Source of the DNA: Tolypocladium sp. Sup5 PDA-1
Taxonomy: Eukaryota > Ascomycota > Sordariomycetes > Hypocreales > Ophiocordycipitaceae
NCBI GenBank assembly: GCA_000750105.3
Contig: JPHH03000018.1
Span: 186,001-250,000, forward strand
Length of the DNA stretch: 64,000 nt
Reading direction: 5' to 3'
Made by a program: the position numbers and the translations under genes. The notes below the pieces were generated by a model. The model did not search any database. It was not told the DNA's origin and saw only the letters and a list, made by a program, of their open reading frames with translations. This document shows positions 22,333 to 33,165 of this stretch, piece by piece (position 1 is the stretch's first letter; each line of letters opens with the position of its first letter).

Positions 22333-24350
22333 CTAGACTTTTGTACTATTATTACTTCCACCACCCCTGAGTTCAAAACACAGCCGCAACTCGCCTGGAT
22401 TAGATGTGAACTGGTCCCTGACATCCTTCATTGCTCGAACACTTGTCTCGCCCGGCGCGGGGCGAAATCTGTACTTGTTCACGAGCCTTGCAATGACATA
22501 TCGCATGGTATCTATGGCCAAGCTACGGCCCAGGCAACTGTTGTGGCCTACATGGGAGACTTCCGTTAGTTGCCGCACCTTTGGGTGTAAAGGAACGGAC
22601 GGGAGGACTAGTGTTGGGCTCGTACCTGTGCCGAATGGCGCATAGGCTGCGGCATTGCGCACCATATCAGGGCGTGCACTCCACCGTTCCGGGATGAAGT
22701 CTTGGGCCCTCTCGAAGCAGTCTTCTCCTGCGAGGAGTTAGAGATGCCCATAGACAGCCGTTTTGGCCGAGCTGTACGGAAACTTACTCCTCCCAATGGA
22801 AAATCGAGGGGCAACAATAGTCGTATTGGGGGGGATGAATATGCCTCCAATCGTCATCCCATTCCCACTAGTCTTTCTGTTTCCACCCGTGAGTAGAGCA
22901 GGGTGTAGGCGAAGTGCCTCTTTGATGACTGCGTTGAGGTGCGGTAGACTGGCCAAGGTCTTGAGGTCGGTCACGCCGGCTTCCACGAGCTCCTCGTGAA
23001 TCTTTTCCGCGTGATCCGGGTGTTGGCTAAGTTCGCAAAAGACGGCAATCAAGGCAACAGCGGTCGGCTCACTGAGCCAGGCAATGTCAACAACAGCCAA
23101 TCATGGCACCATCGGCTTGACAGCTTACGTACCTCCCAGCCACGATGGCAAGCAGGCTGTCACCTTCTAGCCAGAACCACTGGTCCTTCTCCGTGGTCTG
23201 AGTATCCCTTTCCATGAGGTAATATGCCAAGTCTAGAGACTGATTCGCGCTGCCATTCAGTATCCTATTGCGCATCTGGGTTTTACACCAAGCCACCGTG
23301 TCGAACCAGTCCTTGAGCACGCCAACTCGTGGAGCCAGCTTAAAGGCAATCTGAACGAGCCATGGCACCGCACTGAAAGGGCCGAGAAGCGAGAGGGCGC
23401 GTTGCAGGCGGACGATGATGTGGTGCCACTTCTGATCTTGCAACATGCCAAAGGGCTTGCTAAAGACCAAGTCGCCCATGACGTCGAAGCCGAACCAGAG
23501 TAAGAGATTGCGCGTGTCCGAAGTCCTGTGGGCCTTGACATCTGATTCGATGCATTGATCGAGTTGGTCGACGTGCTTGAGGATTTTTGCTTCGTGCTCC
23601 GCCAGCGCTAGGTCGCAAGAAATGCTGTTAGAACTGTCTTCCTCTAAGGTAGAATCCATAATCCTCCCCGCGAAAGACTTACCTTTGGTCGTAAATCCAC
23701 GATTCCACTCTCTACGGCGCTCGGCGTGGACCGACTTGTCTCGCGTCGTGACGAGAGCCAGACTCGGATGCAAGATGTCATACCACTCCGACTTGATGCA
23801 CTCGGAGCGCGGCCCGTCAATGGCCATGAAGACGTCGGGATGGAAGATGGTGACTTCGGCCGGGCCTGGACCATGAATCTTAGCGGCCACTTCAGTTACG
23901 AAGGGGGACACGGCTGCTCCTCCTACCGGTCCTCACAAAACTACCATACTCTACATGCAGTGCGTCGAGAACACGGTAATTCTTCGAGTGTCTACATGCC
24001 CACACGTGCCAAAGCTTGGTGACGCGGGCATACCACGGTCCTGGAAAGCCGGCCTTGGCTAGCGGATGAAGCAGCGCGCGGTACAGCAAGATGCTGCTTG
24101 CAAGACCTAGTAGGTAGCCGTAGCTCCAGTACATGACAGCCTTGAGTACCTCGTCGAGCACTGAGCTTTGGGAGACCATGGCGAAGATTGGACAGAAGAC
24201 GTACAGCGCCGAATGGACAATCACGATCTGCGGCGCCTGTACATGCCACTCTCCCCGGATGAAGAGGCCATTGTGGACGAGAATTCCGCTCAGAAACCCG
24301 ATTCCATAGAGGAGCGCTTGCGGGTGGCGGTGGTAGTCGAATGCGTCCAT
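22333..24350 (-). CDS. Cytochrome P450 monooxygenase (six exons)
   Basis: Exons 24350-23927, 23865-23683, 23607-23133, 23071-22788, 22727-22626 and 22547-22333 give 560 residues with every phase consistent. The N-terminus has several hydrophobic segments in the first 120 residues, more than the usual single anchor, as in the group of fungal P450s annotated as tryprostatin-B-6-hydroxylase-like. The oxygen-binding I-helix is AGSEPT (359-364) and is rebuilt by the third intron. EALR gives the K-helix ExxR, FIPERW is the PERF-type motif, and the heme ligand is Cys494 in FGTGHNSCLGR, split by the last intron. The heme loop with HNSC is somewhat unusual. It should be an ER-bound hydroxylase. It is convergent with the SDR gene and divergent from the GMC oxidoreductase. 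Confidence 0.9.
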
Positions 24351-25123
24351 GTCTGACTCTTCGGGAATTTCACTGCCATTGATGGCTGTGTCGGACGAGA
24401 ATGAAACCCAAGACGCCTAATTCTGCAATCCTTATGGCTTCGGGGCGTGCTGACCTTTTCAGCACATACAGTGCTCAGACGCTGCGCTGTCGGATGGGCG
24501 GCCCATTCGACATTTGGCTGCGGATGGTTCTGTCGGTTAGAGGTGCCTTCCTAACCCAGCGCGTATTTCCACCGAGAACGAGACGCTCCATTGCATGAAG
24601 GGGAATGGTGCGTGAGGAGACAGGGATCTCTGCCGAACTCGCTGTACTCCGCACTCCTGCCTCCGCAGTTCGTCCCATTGCGCCTTGTTGACGTGGTCCC
24701 TCGCAGGGTTCATGCTTGTCAAGAGGAGCACCATCTGCCGAGACACACACATGGGGGCGATGTGCTGTCAGACAGACTCAGCGGTGCAGAGCCACTGCCA
24801 GCCCATCAGGTAGATGAAGCCCCTGTAGATGACACCCCTGTTGCATGGCTGACCCACACTCTCTAGGTACGGATACATGGGTCTACTTGGGTCGACAAGT
24901 CAACGACCATCGTTCATGTCACTTCATGTCATCATTATCAACAACTGTTGGTCGTTTGGCGCGACAAACGCGTACGTCAGCTGTGCTGCCCCTCACTCTG
25001 CCTCCATCTCGGCGAGATATTGAGCAGTGGAAATACACGCATCAAGTGCTTCCAATTGTCTTAGAGAACCGCTCTAACCTTGCTTACTGCGTGCCTGCTG
25101 TGCAACTCTAACTACACACTGAG
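24351..25123. promoter_or_regulatory. Divergent promoter between P450 and GMC oxidoreductase
   Basis: 773 bases between divergent starts, the usual layout for co-regulated cluster genes. A near-perfect palindrome ATCTCGGCGAGAT lies at 25006-25018, 106 bases before the GMC start; arms of six bases flank one central base. Its role is unknown. Confidence 0.4.
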
Positions 25124-26997
25124 ATGGCGTCCGAGAGCTACGACTACATCATCATCGGCGGCGGAACTGCAGGCCTGGTGCTGGCGGCCCGCCTCTCTGA
25201 AGATGCCGCGTCGCAGGTGCTCGTGATTGAGGCTGGAGAGGACCAAACGGCGGACCCCCGTATAGCGGTGCCTGCCATGTGGCCAACGTTGCTCAATACT
25301 TCCGCGGACTGGCGCTTCCAGACTGTTCCCCAGGTAAACTTTGACTCCATCCAAAACTGTGCTACAGCTGCGACGGGGCCTCTGACAAAAGGCAGGACGG
25401 CCTTGGCGGCCGAGAAATAGTAGTCCCACAGGGCCGACTGCTCGGCGGTTCCAGCGCCATCAATGGACTCTTGTTTACGCCAACGTCGAAAGCAAACGTC
25501 GATGCGTGGGTTGGGCTGGGCAACCCGGGCTGGGACTGGGTGAGCTTCGCGAAATCTCTCTCCAAGTCCTACAGCTTGAACGGCCCGTCCGAGGCGGCAA
25601 ACGCTGGCGGCCCCATCCAGCTCAGCTTCCCCGACGACTCCGATAACGTATGGCCAAAGGCCTGGGCGGACACCCTGGGCGGTCTTGGACTCCCGGTGAA
25701 CGGCGACAGCTTGTCGGGCCAGGTGTATGGGGCGCTCACGAACCCAGACTGCATCCATGCGGGAACCAAGCAGCGGAGCTACGCAGCCAACGCGTATTTG
25801 GAGCCCGCTCGTGCCCGCGAGAACTTGACCGTGTTGACGCAGACCGCGGTCGATAAGATTCTCTTCAGCAAGTCGAGCTCCGAACCCGTTGCCGAGGCCG
25901 TTCGGTACACGAAGGACGGCAAAACCAGGACTGTAGCTGCTCGCAAGGACATTGTACTGGCCGCAGGGGCCATGAACTCGCCCAAGCTGCTCGAGCTGTC
26001 GGGCGTTGGTGACGCGAAGCTTCTGAAGAAGCTGGGCATTGAGGTGATTGTCGACAACCCGAATGTCGGGGAGAATCTGCAGAACCACGTGCTGTGCGGC
26101 CTGAGCTTCGAGGCCCGCGAGGGACTGCAGACCATGGATGGCCTCGCGCGGCAGGATCCCGCCGCCATTGCCGCCGCCACGGAGGCGTACGGCAAGCAGT
26201 CGGGGCCCTTTGCGAGCAGCGGGACCAACGCCTCGGCCCAGCTGCCGCTGCCAGGCATCCAGACCGCCGAGGGCAGAGCCGATCTCGAGCAGATGCTCGG
26301 GCGTTGCAAAGTCGACGCGGCCTGCGACGGACGTGCCTCGTCTACGGCCACGGCTGCGTTCGCCGAAGCCCACGACGCCTTTGTGCGTTCCGTCCTTGCC
26401 TCGCCCGAGGAGGCCTCGGGCTGCTACATTTCGTTTCCCGGCTATGCCTCGTTCAACGCCGACGGCTCCATGGGGCCGCCGCCGCCCGGGGCTGAGACGT
26501 ACTTTTCGGTTGCGCTGCTGCTCGCGCATCCGCTCTCCCGCGGCTCAGTCCACGCGACGTCTGCGTCTGCGTCTGCGTCTGCGTCTGGGCTTGCCATCAA
26601 CCCCCGCTACCTCTCCCACCCTCTGGACATCGAGGTGCTAGCAAGACACCTGCGCTTCCTCGAGTCCGTTGCCGCAGCCGAGCCGCTGGCGAGCCACCTC
26701 AAAGCCGGGGGGAAGCGCAACGCAGCTGCACCCCCAGCCGGGGCCTTTGCGGACCTCGAGCAGGCCAAGGACTACGTGCGTCGGACGGCGGTGGGTGCCC
26801 ACCACTTCACGGGGACTTGCTCCATGATGGCACGGGAGCTCGGTGGTGTGGTGGATCCGCAGATGAGAGTGTACGGTTGCCGCAACCTGCGCGTGTGCGA
26901 CGCGAGCGTCATCCCGCTAACGCCTCGAGCAAACCCGCAAGCTACCGTGTACGGCGTTGCTGAGCATGCTGCAGACATGATCAAGTCGGGCCGGTGA
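25124..26997 (+). CDS. GMC-family FAD oxidoreductase (two exons)
   Basis: Exons 25124-25333 and 25396-26997 give 603 residues. The intron (62 bases) is needed: it joins TVPQ to DGLGGREIVVPQGRLLGGSSAINGL, which is GMC signature 1. The FAD site GGGTAG is at 12-17. Signature 2 is AAGAMNSPKLLELSGVG. The active-site pair is His540 in HHFTGT and Asn583 in RANPQATVYG. There is no signal peptide, so it is probably intracellular, unlike secreted aryl-alcohol or glucose oxidases. A run of alternating Ser-Ala codons interrupts the substrate domain. It likely oxidises an alcohol of the cluster product to an aldehyde or ketone. A long antisense frame (25144-26529) is a composition shadow. Confidence 0.9.
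26559..26588 (+). repeat. Hexanucleotide microsatellite (GTCTGC)n inside the GMC gene
   Basis: Five tandem units (the last one GTCTGG) encode an alternating Ser-Ala run in the substrate domain. The unit length is a multiple of three, so copy-number change would keep the frame. Confidence 0.85.
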
Positions 26998-27782
26998 GCG
27001 GTTTGCCTAAGTTGGCCCGTTGGTTCCAGTCTGCGCTGCAGGGTGTACAGAGATGGACCCGCGAGGTGCCAGGTGATGCTTGATCGACAGAAGTTCAGAC
27101 CCCAAATTGACTCAATTGAGCTACTCTGTCGCCAGGGGCGCTTGGGACACGGGCTTGCCGGACCTTGCCCGTCATTGTAACGCTGCTAGTGGTATAATGA
27201 ATCCTTCCTCTGCAGAACTCCATCCTGTGACCGGGTTCATGCAACGCAGCCTGACAGCCTCCAAATATTATTCATATGGCTTTGCCTGTTTCGACACTGG
27301 TAGTTGGGTGCGGCATGTCTTCAAGTGGCTGCAGCGAACCACCCCCGGGCGTTCCAGTAATCGCCCAACCGCCGCCGGGCCAATCCAAGGTCGTAATACT
27401 GGTCGGCTCCGTCTCGTGTGGGAGCTTCGTCTCGCCGCGATGTCAGCTAAATGCATCGTATCACAGATGCTTTACGAGTTTCCGATTTCCATGGCAGCCT
27501 GAAAGAGGCGAGACGTCTACACGTGCAGCTTTCCTCGAATCATGATGGCGGTTTGCGTCTATGGTAGCAGTTGCAGCCCTTGGGATAAGGTCAATTTAAT
27601 ACCATGGAATGTTAAATAGGCGACATGCATGTCCACCCTCGGTATGCCTGGAGGGACATCCCCATTCACGCAATAGCCCAGCTGCCAAGAGGCTCGTGGC
27701 CTTCACTCTTTGTCCATCTTTGTGGACATAATTGGTACCTCATGTTTCTAGTCGACTCGTATTGATCTCGCCACACGACAAC
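26998..27782. other. Intergenic, promoter of the UbiA-like gene
   Basis: 785 bases between GMC stop and the UbiA-family start. No gene or named motif seen. Confidence 0.4.
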
Positions 27783-28736
27783 ATGGCAACCAAACCCTTC
27801 GAGCCTTTGACCGTGGAAAAGGCGTGCCAAGAACGTTCGCGCTGCAACGTCTCGAAGATGCTCGCCATTCCGGGCTTGATATGGGAATTTACGGAAAGCA
27901 ACTTCCCGACGTTTGTCGTCCCCAACACGGCGTTTGGTGTGCTGGGAGCCGTTGCAGGGTCACGGCTGGCGGACGGACAACTCCCCTCGCTGCTGCAGAT
28001 AGTCCCCAGAGTCCCTGTAGTAGTCGCGTTCAACTGGTATAACGTCTTTGTTTTCGATCTCGCCAACCAAAGGTCTGCAGAGTCTGTCGAGGAAGACCTC
28101 GTCAACAAGCCCTGGCGGCCAATCCCCTCGGGGAAAGTCACCCGAGACCAGGCGCGAAGGGCAATGCTCGTGGCCATTCCGGCAGCGCTCGCGCTGAATT
28201 ACATGCTGGGCGTCTGGAGAGAGGGCGTCTTCATCCAGATTCTCACCTGGCTCTATAACGATCTGAGAGGCGGCGACGAGCTGGTCAGGGACGCCATCAT
28301 CGCCGTCGCCTACGGCCTCTTCAACCGGGGCTCGCTGCAGATCGCCATCGGCGGGCAGGCCAGCGTCAGTGCGGGCGGGCAGACTTGGATCTTCATTATC
28401 GGTGGTGTCATCTTGACGACGATGCAGGTGCAAGATCTCAAGGACCAGGGAGGAGACCGTACGCGCGGGCGAAAGTCAATACCGCTCTTCCTCGGCGACC
28501 AGGTGTCCCGCGTGTCGATTGCGATCTTTGTGCTGGCATGGTCGTGCGTCTGCGCCTTCTTCTGGGGTCTCAGGCCGTGGGCGTACACCCTGACGGTGTC
28601 TTGGGGCTTGGTTGTCGTGCTGAGTGTGTTGCTGCGACGGAGACCCGAAGAGGACTCGCAGACGTGGAAGCTGTGGTGTATCTGGACGGTCAGTCTGTAC
28701 AGCCTGCCGATTCTCGCAAGTTTGACGGTCAATTGA
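27783..28736 (+). CDS. UbiA-superfamily membrane protein, candidate terpene cyclase
   Basis: One exon, 317 residues from MATKPFEP (an in-frame ATG 51 bases upstream is less likely). There are about eight hydrophobic helices. The first Asp-rich site is FDLANQR..VEEDLVNKPWRPIPSGK (Asp92, Asn95, Glu103-Asp105, Asn108) and the second is DLKDQGGD (218-225), followed by RGRKSIPLFLG. Both are the metal-diphosphate motifs of the UbiA superfamily. The NQR..EED..NKPWRPIP form resembles fungal UbiA-type sesquiterpene cyclases such as Fma-TC of fumagillin biosynthesis rather than COQ2 or heme O synthase; I infer this from motif form and neighbours. It lies between a GMC oxidoreductase and a BBE-like oxidase. 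If correct, it makes a terpene skeleton from farnesyl diphosphate in the ER membrane. An aromatic prenyltransferase is the alternative. Confidence 0.8.
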   Translation: MATKPFEPLTVEKACQERSRCNVSKMLAIPGLIWEFTESNFPTFVVPNTAFGVLGAVAGSRLADGQLPSLLQIVPRVPVVVAFNWYNVFVFDLANQRSAESVEEDLVNKPWRPIPSGKVTRDQARRAMLVAIPAALALNYMLGVWREGVFIQILTWLYNDLRGGDELVRDAIIAVAYGLFNRGSLQIAIGGQASVSAGGQTWIFIIGGVILTTMQVQDLKDQGGDRTRGRKSIPLFLGDQVSRVSIAIFVLAWSCVCAFFWGLRPWAYTLTVSWGLVVVLSVLLRRRPEEDSQTWKLWCIWTVSLYSLPILASLTVN

Positions 28737-29581
28737 AGGAAGGGACAGGGTCGAGTTGCGGCGGCCGCCATGGGATTTTGTGCGCAAGTGGGCGACGTTG
28801 TCTTTAGAAACGGGTTATGAAACTCATTACATAGAACATGGCCATCACACTGAGCATGATCGGTACCAAATACATGTGCAGAGACGAGGCGTCGACTGTA
28901 GTAACAACCCCATTCCTGCCAGATGACACCACTAATAGAGATTAATAAATCGAGACAACCGTCGTAAGAATTGCGACAGTACGGGCACATTTTGGCCCGA
29001 TGGATGGGCGCCAAACATGCATGTATGCGCGAAGCAGGTGCTTCGTAGGAAGTAGGTATGCACGCGATGCGGAAGCGACTTGCACGCCAACGGATCGTTT
29101 CCTTGTTAACGTCAAAGTATTACTTGGATTAAATTTAGCCCCTTCCTGCCAAGGTGGGAAATGCCCAGTGGGCGCCAACTAACAGTACCGACTCCCGCCA
29201 CGTTGTCAACGGGTCAGCAGGTCCCAATTGGCACGGACGGCGGTTGCCATGGACTTCAGCTTCATGCGGCCACCCCTCCCCCGGCTGCCCAATGGAGGAG
29301 ATATGCGGACCTCCTCCGGTACCTACCTTGCCTCGTGGCGGCCCCGTGGTGGCTAGCATGCTTGACGTACGAGGCTCTGTGGCTTGCATGGAAGGAAGCA
29401 CCTTGCAGCTAATATCGTCAATGACGGCGGACATAATGATAACTTGGCGTCGGAGATGGAAACAGACTGCCGTATTTTCCGTGTTTGCGAGTTTTGCGAC
29501 TCTCCATGTTAAGCCGGGCACCCCTCGGCTGGCTCTCGAGTTTATCTCATCCTACAGGCACGTATCTGCAGAGCTGGGAAG
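28737..29581. other. Intergenic, promoter of the BBE-like gene
   Basis: 845 bases between the UbiA-like stop and the BBE-like start. No gene supported. Confidence 0.4.
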
Positions 29582-31431
29582 ATGGCTCGCCTCCTCGCCA
29601 TTCTCTCCTTCGTGCCGGCTCTAGTCTCAACTGCCGCTCTTATCCCCAAAGACGATTCATTGACACGAGCGGCCTCGCAATGCCGCTGCTTCCCAGGAGA
29701 CGCGTGCTGGCCCTCCACGGCGGACTGGAACCTTTTCAACATCACGCTTGGTGGCAAGTTGGTCGCAACGACGCCCATTGCGGCCTCGTGTCATGATTCT
29801 GCTTTTGGTCCCTATGACTCACAGCGCTGTGCGAAGCTGCGGTCGGTATGGGACTACCCCGACACGCACATTGCGTCTTCTTCCTCGCCTATGGCGCCCT
29901 TCTTCGCCAACCTCAGCTGCGACCCCTTCACACCTCGCGACGCCCAATGCGTCATTGGCACGCAGATACAGTACGCTGTCGATGCCACCTCGGCGGCTGA
30001 CTACAAGGCGACGCTCGCCTTTGCGAGGCAGAGGAACATCCGCCTTGTAATCCGCAACACTGGCCATGACTACTATGGCAAGTCGACCGGCGCCGGCACG
30101 CTCGGCATCTGGACGCACCACATGAAGGACATTCAAGTGATTGACTATGGCGGCTGCAACTACAGGGGCAAGGCGCTCAAGGTCGGCGCAGGCGTCCAGG
30201 TCTCTGATGCCCAAGCGGCCGCGCACGCCAACGGTCTCGTTGTCGTGGGCGGCAATTGTCCGACTGTGGGCATTACTGGCGGATACACTCAAGGCGGTGG
30301 TCATGGGCCCCTCGCAACAAAGTTTGGTCTCGCGGCCGATCAAGTGCTCGAATGGGAAGTTATCACCAGCGCCGGAGACCATCTGGTGGCGACGCCGACT
30401 CAGAACTCTGACCTCTACTGGGCGCTCTCCGGTGGCGGGGGCGGCACGTACGCTGCCGTTCTTTCGATGACGGTCAGGGTATACCCTGACCTGCCGGTCG
30501 CTGCTGCAAATCTCACGTTCACGAGCAAAGGGGTATCTTCGGATACGTTCTATGGCGCGGTTAACACCTTCTTGACGACCCTGCCCAGCATTGTGGACGT
30601 CGGGGCTGTTAGCATCTTCCTGCTGTCGGAGGGACTGTTTGTCATGCAACCAACAACGGCCCCAGGCGTGAGCAAGGCAACACTGCAAACCCTATTGGGC
30701 CCAGTCCTGACCAAATTGGAACAGAGCGGCATGAGCTATGGTATGCTTGCATGGGCTTTGTTCCAACGTCAGATCCGCGGCGATGCTAATTCATCCCACG
30801 GCAGACTTTCACATTGACCAGTTCTCGACATACCTTGACAGCTATGACGCTTACAACCCCCCCTCCAACGTTACGGAGTTCAACATTGGTGGCCGCCTCA
30901 TTCCACGGGCGCTTCTCTTGTCCCAAGACTCGGCTGCCGCTGTTACAGACGCCTTTCGCTTCATAGCCACCCAAGGTGGGGTCGTATCCGGCGTCTCCGT
31001 CAGTGTCGCCAAGGGGGCCAAGGTCAACAACTCTGTGAATCCTGCGTGGCGCTCAGCAATAATGAGTGCTGTCATCGGCATGTGCGTGGCCTCTCCCCTC
31101 CCATCGTTTCACACTTTTCCTACCTCTTTGCTAACTTCGAAACAGCCCGTACGATCCACTGAACTTTGACGCGAACCTTGCCGCCCAGAAAAAGATCACT
31201 CAAGTCTTGGTGCCCAAGCTCACGGCCCTGTCTCCTTCCAACGGCGGTGCGTATCTGAACGAAGCTGATATGAATCAGCCCGACTGGCAGAAGACTTTCT
31301 ATGGCAAGAACTATCAGAAACTCAAGTCGGTCAAGCAAAAGTATGACCCACTCAGCACTTTCTACGGCCTCACCTCCGTAGGAAGCGATGAGTGGCTGGT
31401 GAGAAGTGACGGCCGGCTGTGCAAGGCCTAA
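29582..31431 (+). CDS. Berberine-bridge-enzyme-like FAD-linked oxidase (three exons)
   Basis: Exons 29582-30740, 30805-31081 and 31146-31431 give 573 residues. A signal peptide (about 1-18) points to the secretory route. The PCMH-type FAD domain is intact: RNTGHDYYG with His162 and GGNCPTVGITGGYTQGGGHG with Cys226, the two residues that bind FAD covalently in bicovalent members. The BBE C-terminal motif appears as KNYQKLKSVKQKYDP near the end. Such oxidases carry out two-electron oxidations, ring closures or alcohol oxidations in secondary metabolism. Introns are short with proper phases (1, then 2). It is the last intact gene of the proposed cluster; retroelement debris begins about 500 bases downstream. 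Confidence 0.92.
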
Positions 31432-31925
31432 TTACGTGGCGTACATACAGCCGCTGCAATAAGAATTTGTGGCGACTCTTGTGCTTAGAGAGCCTTGATA
31501 TAGAAAATTACGTGACTAATAATACCTGTGCTCATTCTGGAATTCAAGTACTTCGTATATTCGGCCAGGTGAGCCAAAAAGGGGGGGGCGCCGTCGTTAC
31601 CTATGGAAGCCCTCACTGATATGTTAGGCTGTGATCTCAAGGCGTCATGGCCCATACGTCAGCAGCACGGGGTTGACGAAAGGAAGAAAAGCTTCATGAT
31701 GTCGATGCGACCGCAGTTCTTCTCAGGCTGCGCCCTTTCAAATATTAGGGTCTTTAACCTAGAGTGTTCAGGTAAACACCTGCACACGGAACCGCCCCAA
31801 TAGCATACAAGGGTTGAGCTGAGAAATGTTGTAATTGATCCCGACTCCTGCTGGCAAGTAGTCCTTACGTTGACGACATTCTTGCCCCAAATGCCAAAGC
31901 CGTCTTAATTGATCCACTCAGCTTT
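31432..31925. other. 3' region before retroelement debris
   Basis: No gene supported. The base composition changes here from the GC-rich cluster to lower GC sequence. Confidence 0.4.
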
Positions 31926-32306
31926 TGTCGGATAAATCCGCTTGACCATTCAAGCAAAAGTGCAGGCCTGCTGTCTTTTCAGCAGCTATTATAGTGGCAT
32001 ATATCTTCTACGCGACACACCCCCTCAGGGAAGGCAGAGGAGTTCTCTCTTCTGACTTTCCTGCAATAACGGCTCTTTTCCAGCCACTATTTGCCAGGTC
32101 TTAGCCAGTATCTTGCCATTCTTTTAATTCCGTAAGACTTCGTAAGAACCGGAATCGAACTCATGACCTCTTAATCACCCGTCGGGCCAATGATGCCGTG
32201 CAATATGCGGGGAAGTTTCAGGTCGGCGGGTTAGCGCTCCCCTCCCGGGCTCATAACTGTCGGATAAATCCGCTTGACCATTCAAGCAAAAGTGCAGGCC
32301 TGCTGT
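31926..32306 (+). repeat. 49-base direct repeat, LTR-start-like
   Basis: 31926-31974 and 32258-32306 are identical over 49 bases. Both begin TGTCGGATAAATCCGC, which resembles the start of the LTR at 32818 (TGTCGGATAGACCGG). They are probably fragments of LTR ends left by nested insertion or rearrangement. Confidence 0.8.
32142..32205 (-). other. tRNA-like remnant with A-box and B-box
   Basis: Read on the minus strand there is a box-A-like TGGCCCGACGG followed after about 16 bases by GAGTTCGATTCC, a good box B. The spacing is too short for a tRNA: the anticodon arm seems to be missing. It may be a decayed tRNA or the head of a SINE-like element within the LTR debris. It is not a functional tRNA. 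Confidence 0.35.
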
Positions 32307-32817
32307 TTCGGGCCCTACGGATCAGACTAGCCGAGCCTTTCCAGCTAGAATGCGATAACAAGCAGACTATTAGGCTGGTGACTGAAGAGGCAGCTAGACT
32401 GACTACGCAACTACGGCACGTTGATATTCATCAACACTGGCTACGGCAAGAGGTCCAAGGCGGCCGTATTACGGCCCGTTGGATAGAGACTAGCAAGATG
32501 GTTGCAGACGGGATGACTAAGGCGTTACCGAAGGTCCGGCACACTGAATTCGTCAGGCAGCTACGGATGGAAGATATCCGTGGCCGTGTAGCCTCAGAGG
32601 CCCTGATGGAAGAAGCCCGCGAGAAGCTATTGGAAAAGCTTGCTCAACGGCGCCCTGAACAAGGCAACAGACGAGACCTCGAGTTGAAGCTAGGGGCAAG
32701 AGGCGGCCGGTTTACTGGAAAACCGATGAGAAATAGCCTCGGCGGCCCTAATAGCTCGTCAATAGAGAAAGTCAGTTATAGCTAGGACCTGGAAAAGAGG
32801 CCCTAGCTAAGGGGGTG
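32198..32817 (+). mobile_element. 3' end of a Ty1/Copia polyprotein (RNase H) and polypurine tract
   Basis: The open frame to 32785 carries the last part of a Copia polyprotein: CDNKQTIRL, the conserved LRHVDIHQHWLRQEV, and MVADGMTKALP, which together are the C-terminal RNase H region. Gag, protease, integrase and reverse transcriptase are absent, so the element is a fragment. A purine-rich stretch (AAGGGGG) stands directly before the LTR at 32818, as expected for plus-strand priming. The strand is plus, pointing toward that LTR. Nonautonomous remnant. Confidence 0.85.
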
Positions 32818-33165
32818 TGTCGGATAGACCGGTTGACTCGGCAGCCCCTTGGGCAGCCACATTACATTGATGACTCGGATGTCTGTATTCAGAGACGGTG
32901 GCTAGAGACATTCTTCCTTAGAAGAATGAAGCCTCGTTGGATTGATGACTCGAGGTCAATAGGGGCTGCTAGGGGCCGCTAGGGGCTACAATTGAAGTCA
33001 GACGCCACTAACACACACACACAGCCAACGCTGGATAGGGGCAACAGCTGGATAGGGGTCACGGGGACTACAGCTGCAAGGATAAAGGGAATCCCTTGTC
33101 CAGGCTCCCTGGGCAGCTAAGAGAGCCACACAGATACACATATCAATTGATCACACATTCATTGG
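32818..33165 (+). mobile_element. 3' LTR of the Copia fragment (right end uncertain)
   Basis: Starts TGTCGGATAGACCGGTTGAC right after the polypurine tract. The start matches the solo LTRs at 57904 and 59485-59845 (inverted), which share GTTGACT..GGCAGCCC, and a later segment with CATATCAATTGATCA matches their interiors. The right end near 33165 is a guess because no target duplication was found. Confidence 0.65.

Noticed and set aside
25144..26529. 461-codon minus-strand frame
   Set aside because: Antisense to the GMC gene, which has complete motifs; GC-rich third positions keep the opposite frame open.
29819..30688. 289-codon minus-strand frame
   Set aside because: Antisense shadow of the BBE-like oxidase, no domain of its own.
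32142..32205. A tRNA gene on the minus strand
   Set aside because: A-box to B-box spacing is too short and the anticodon arm is missing.
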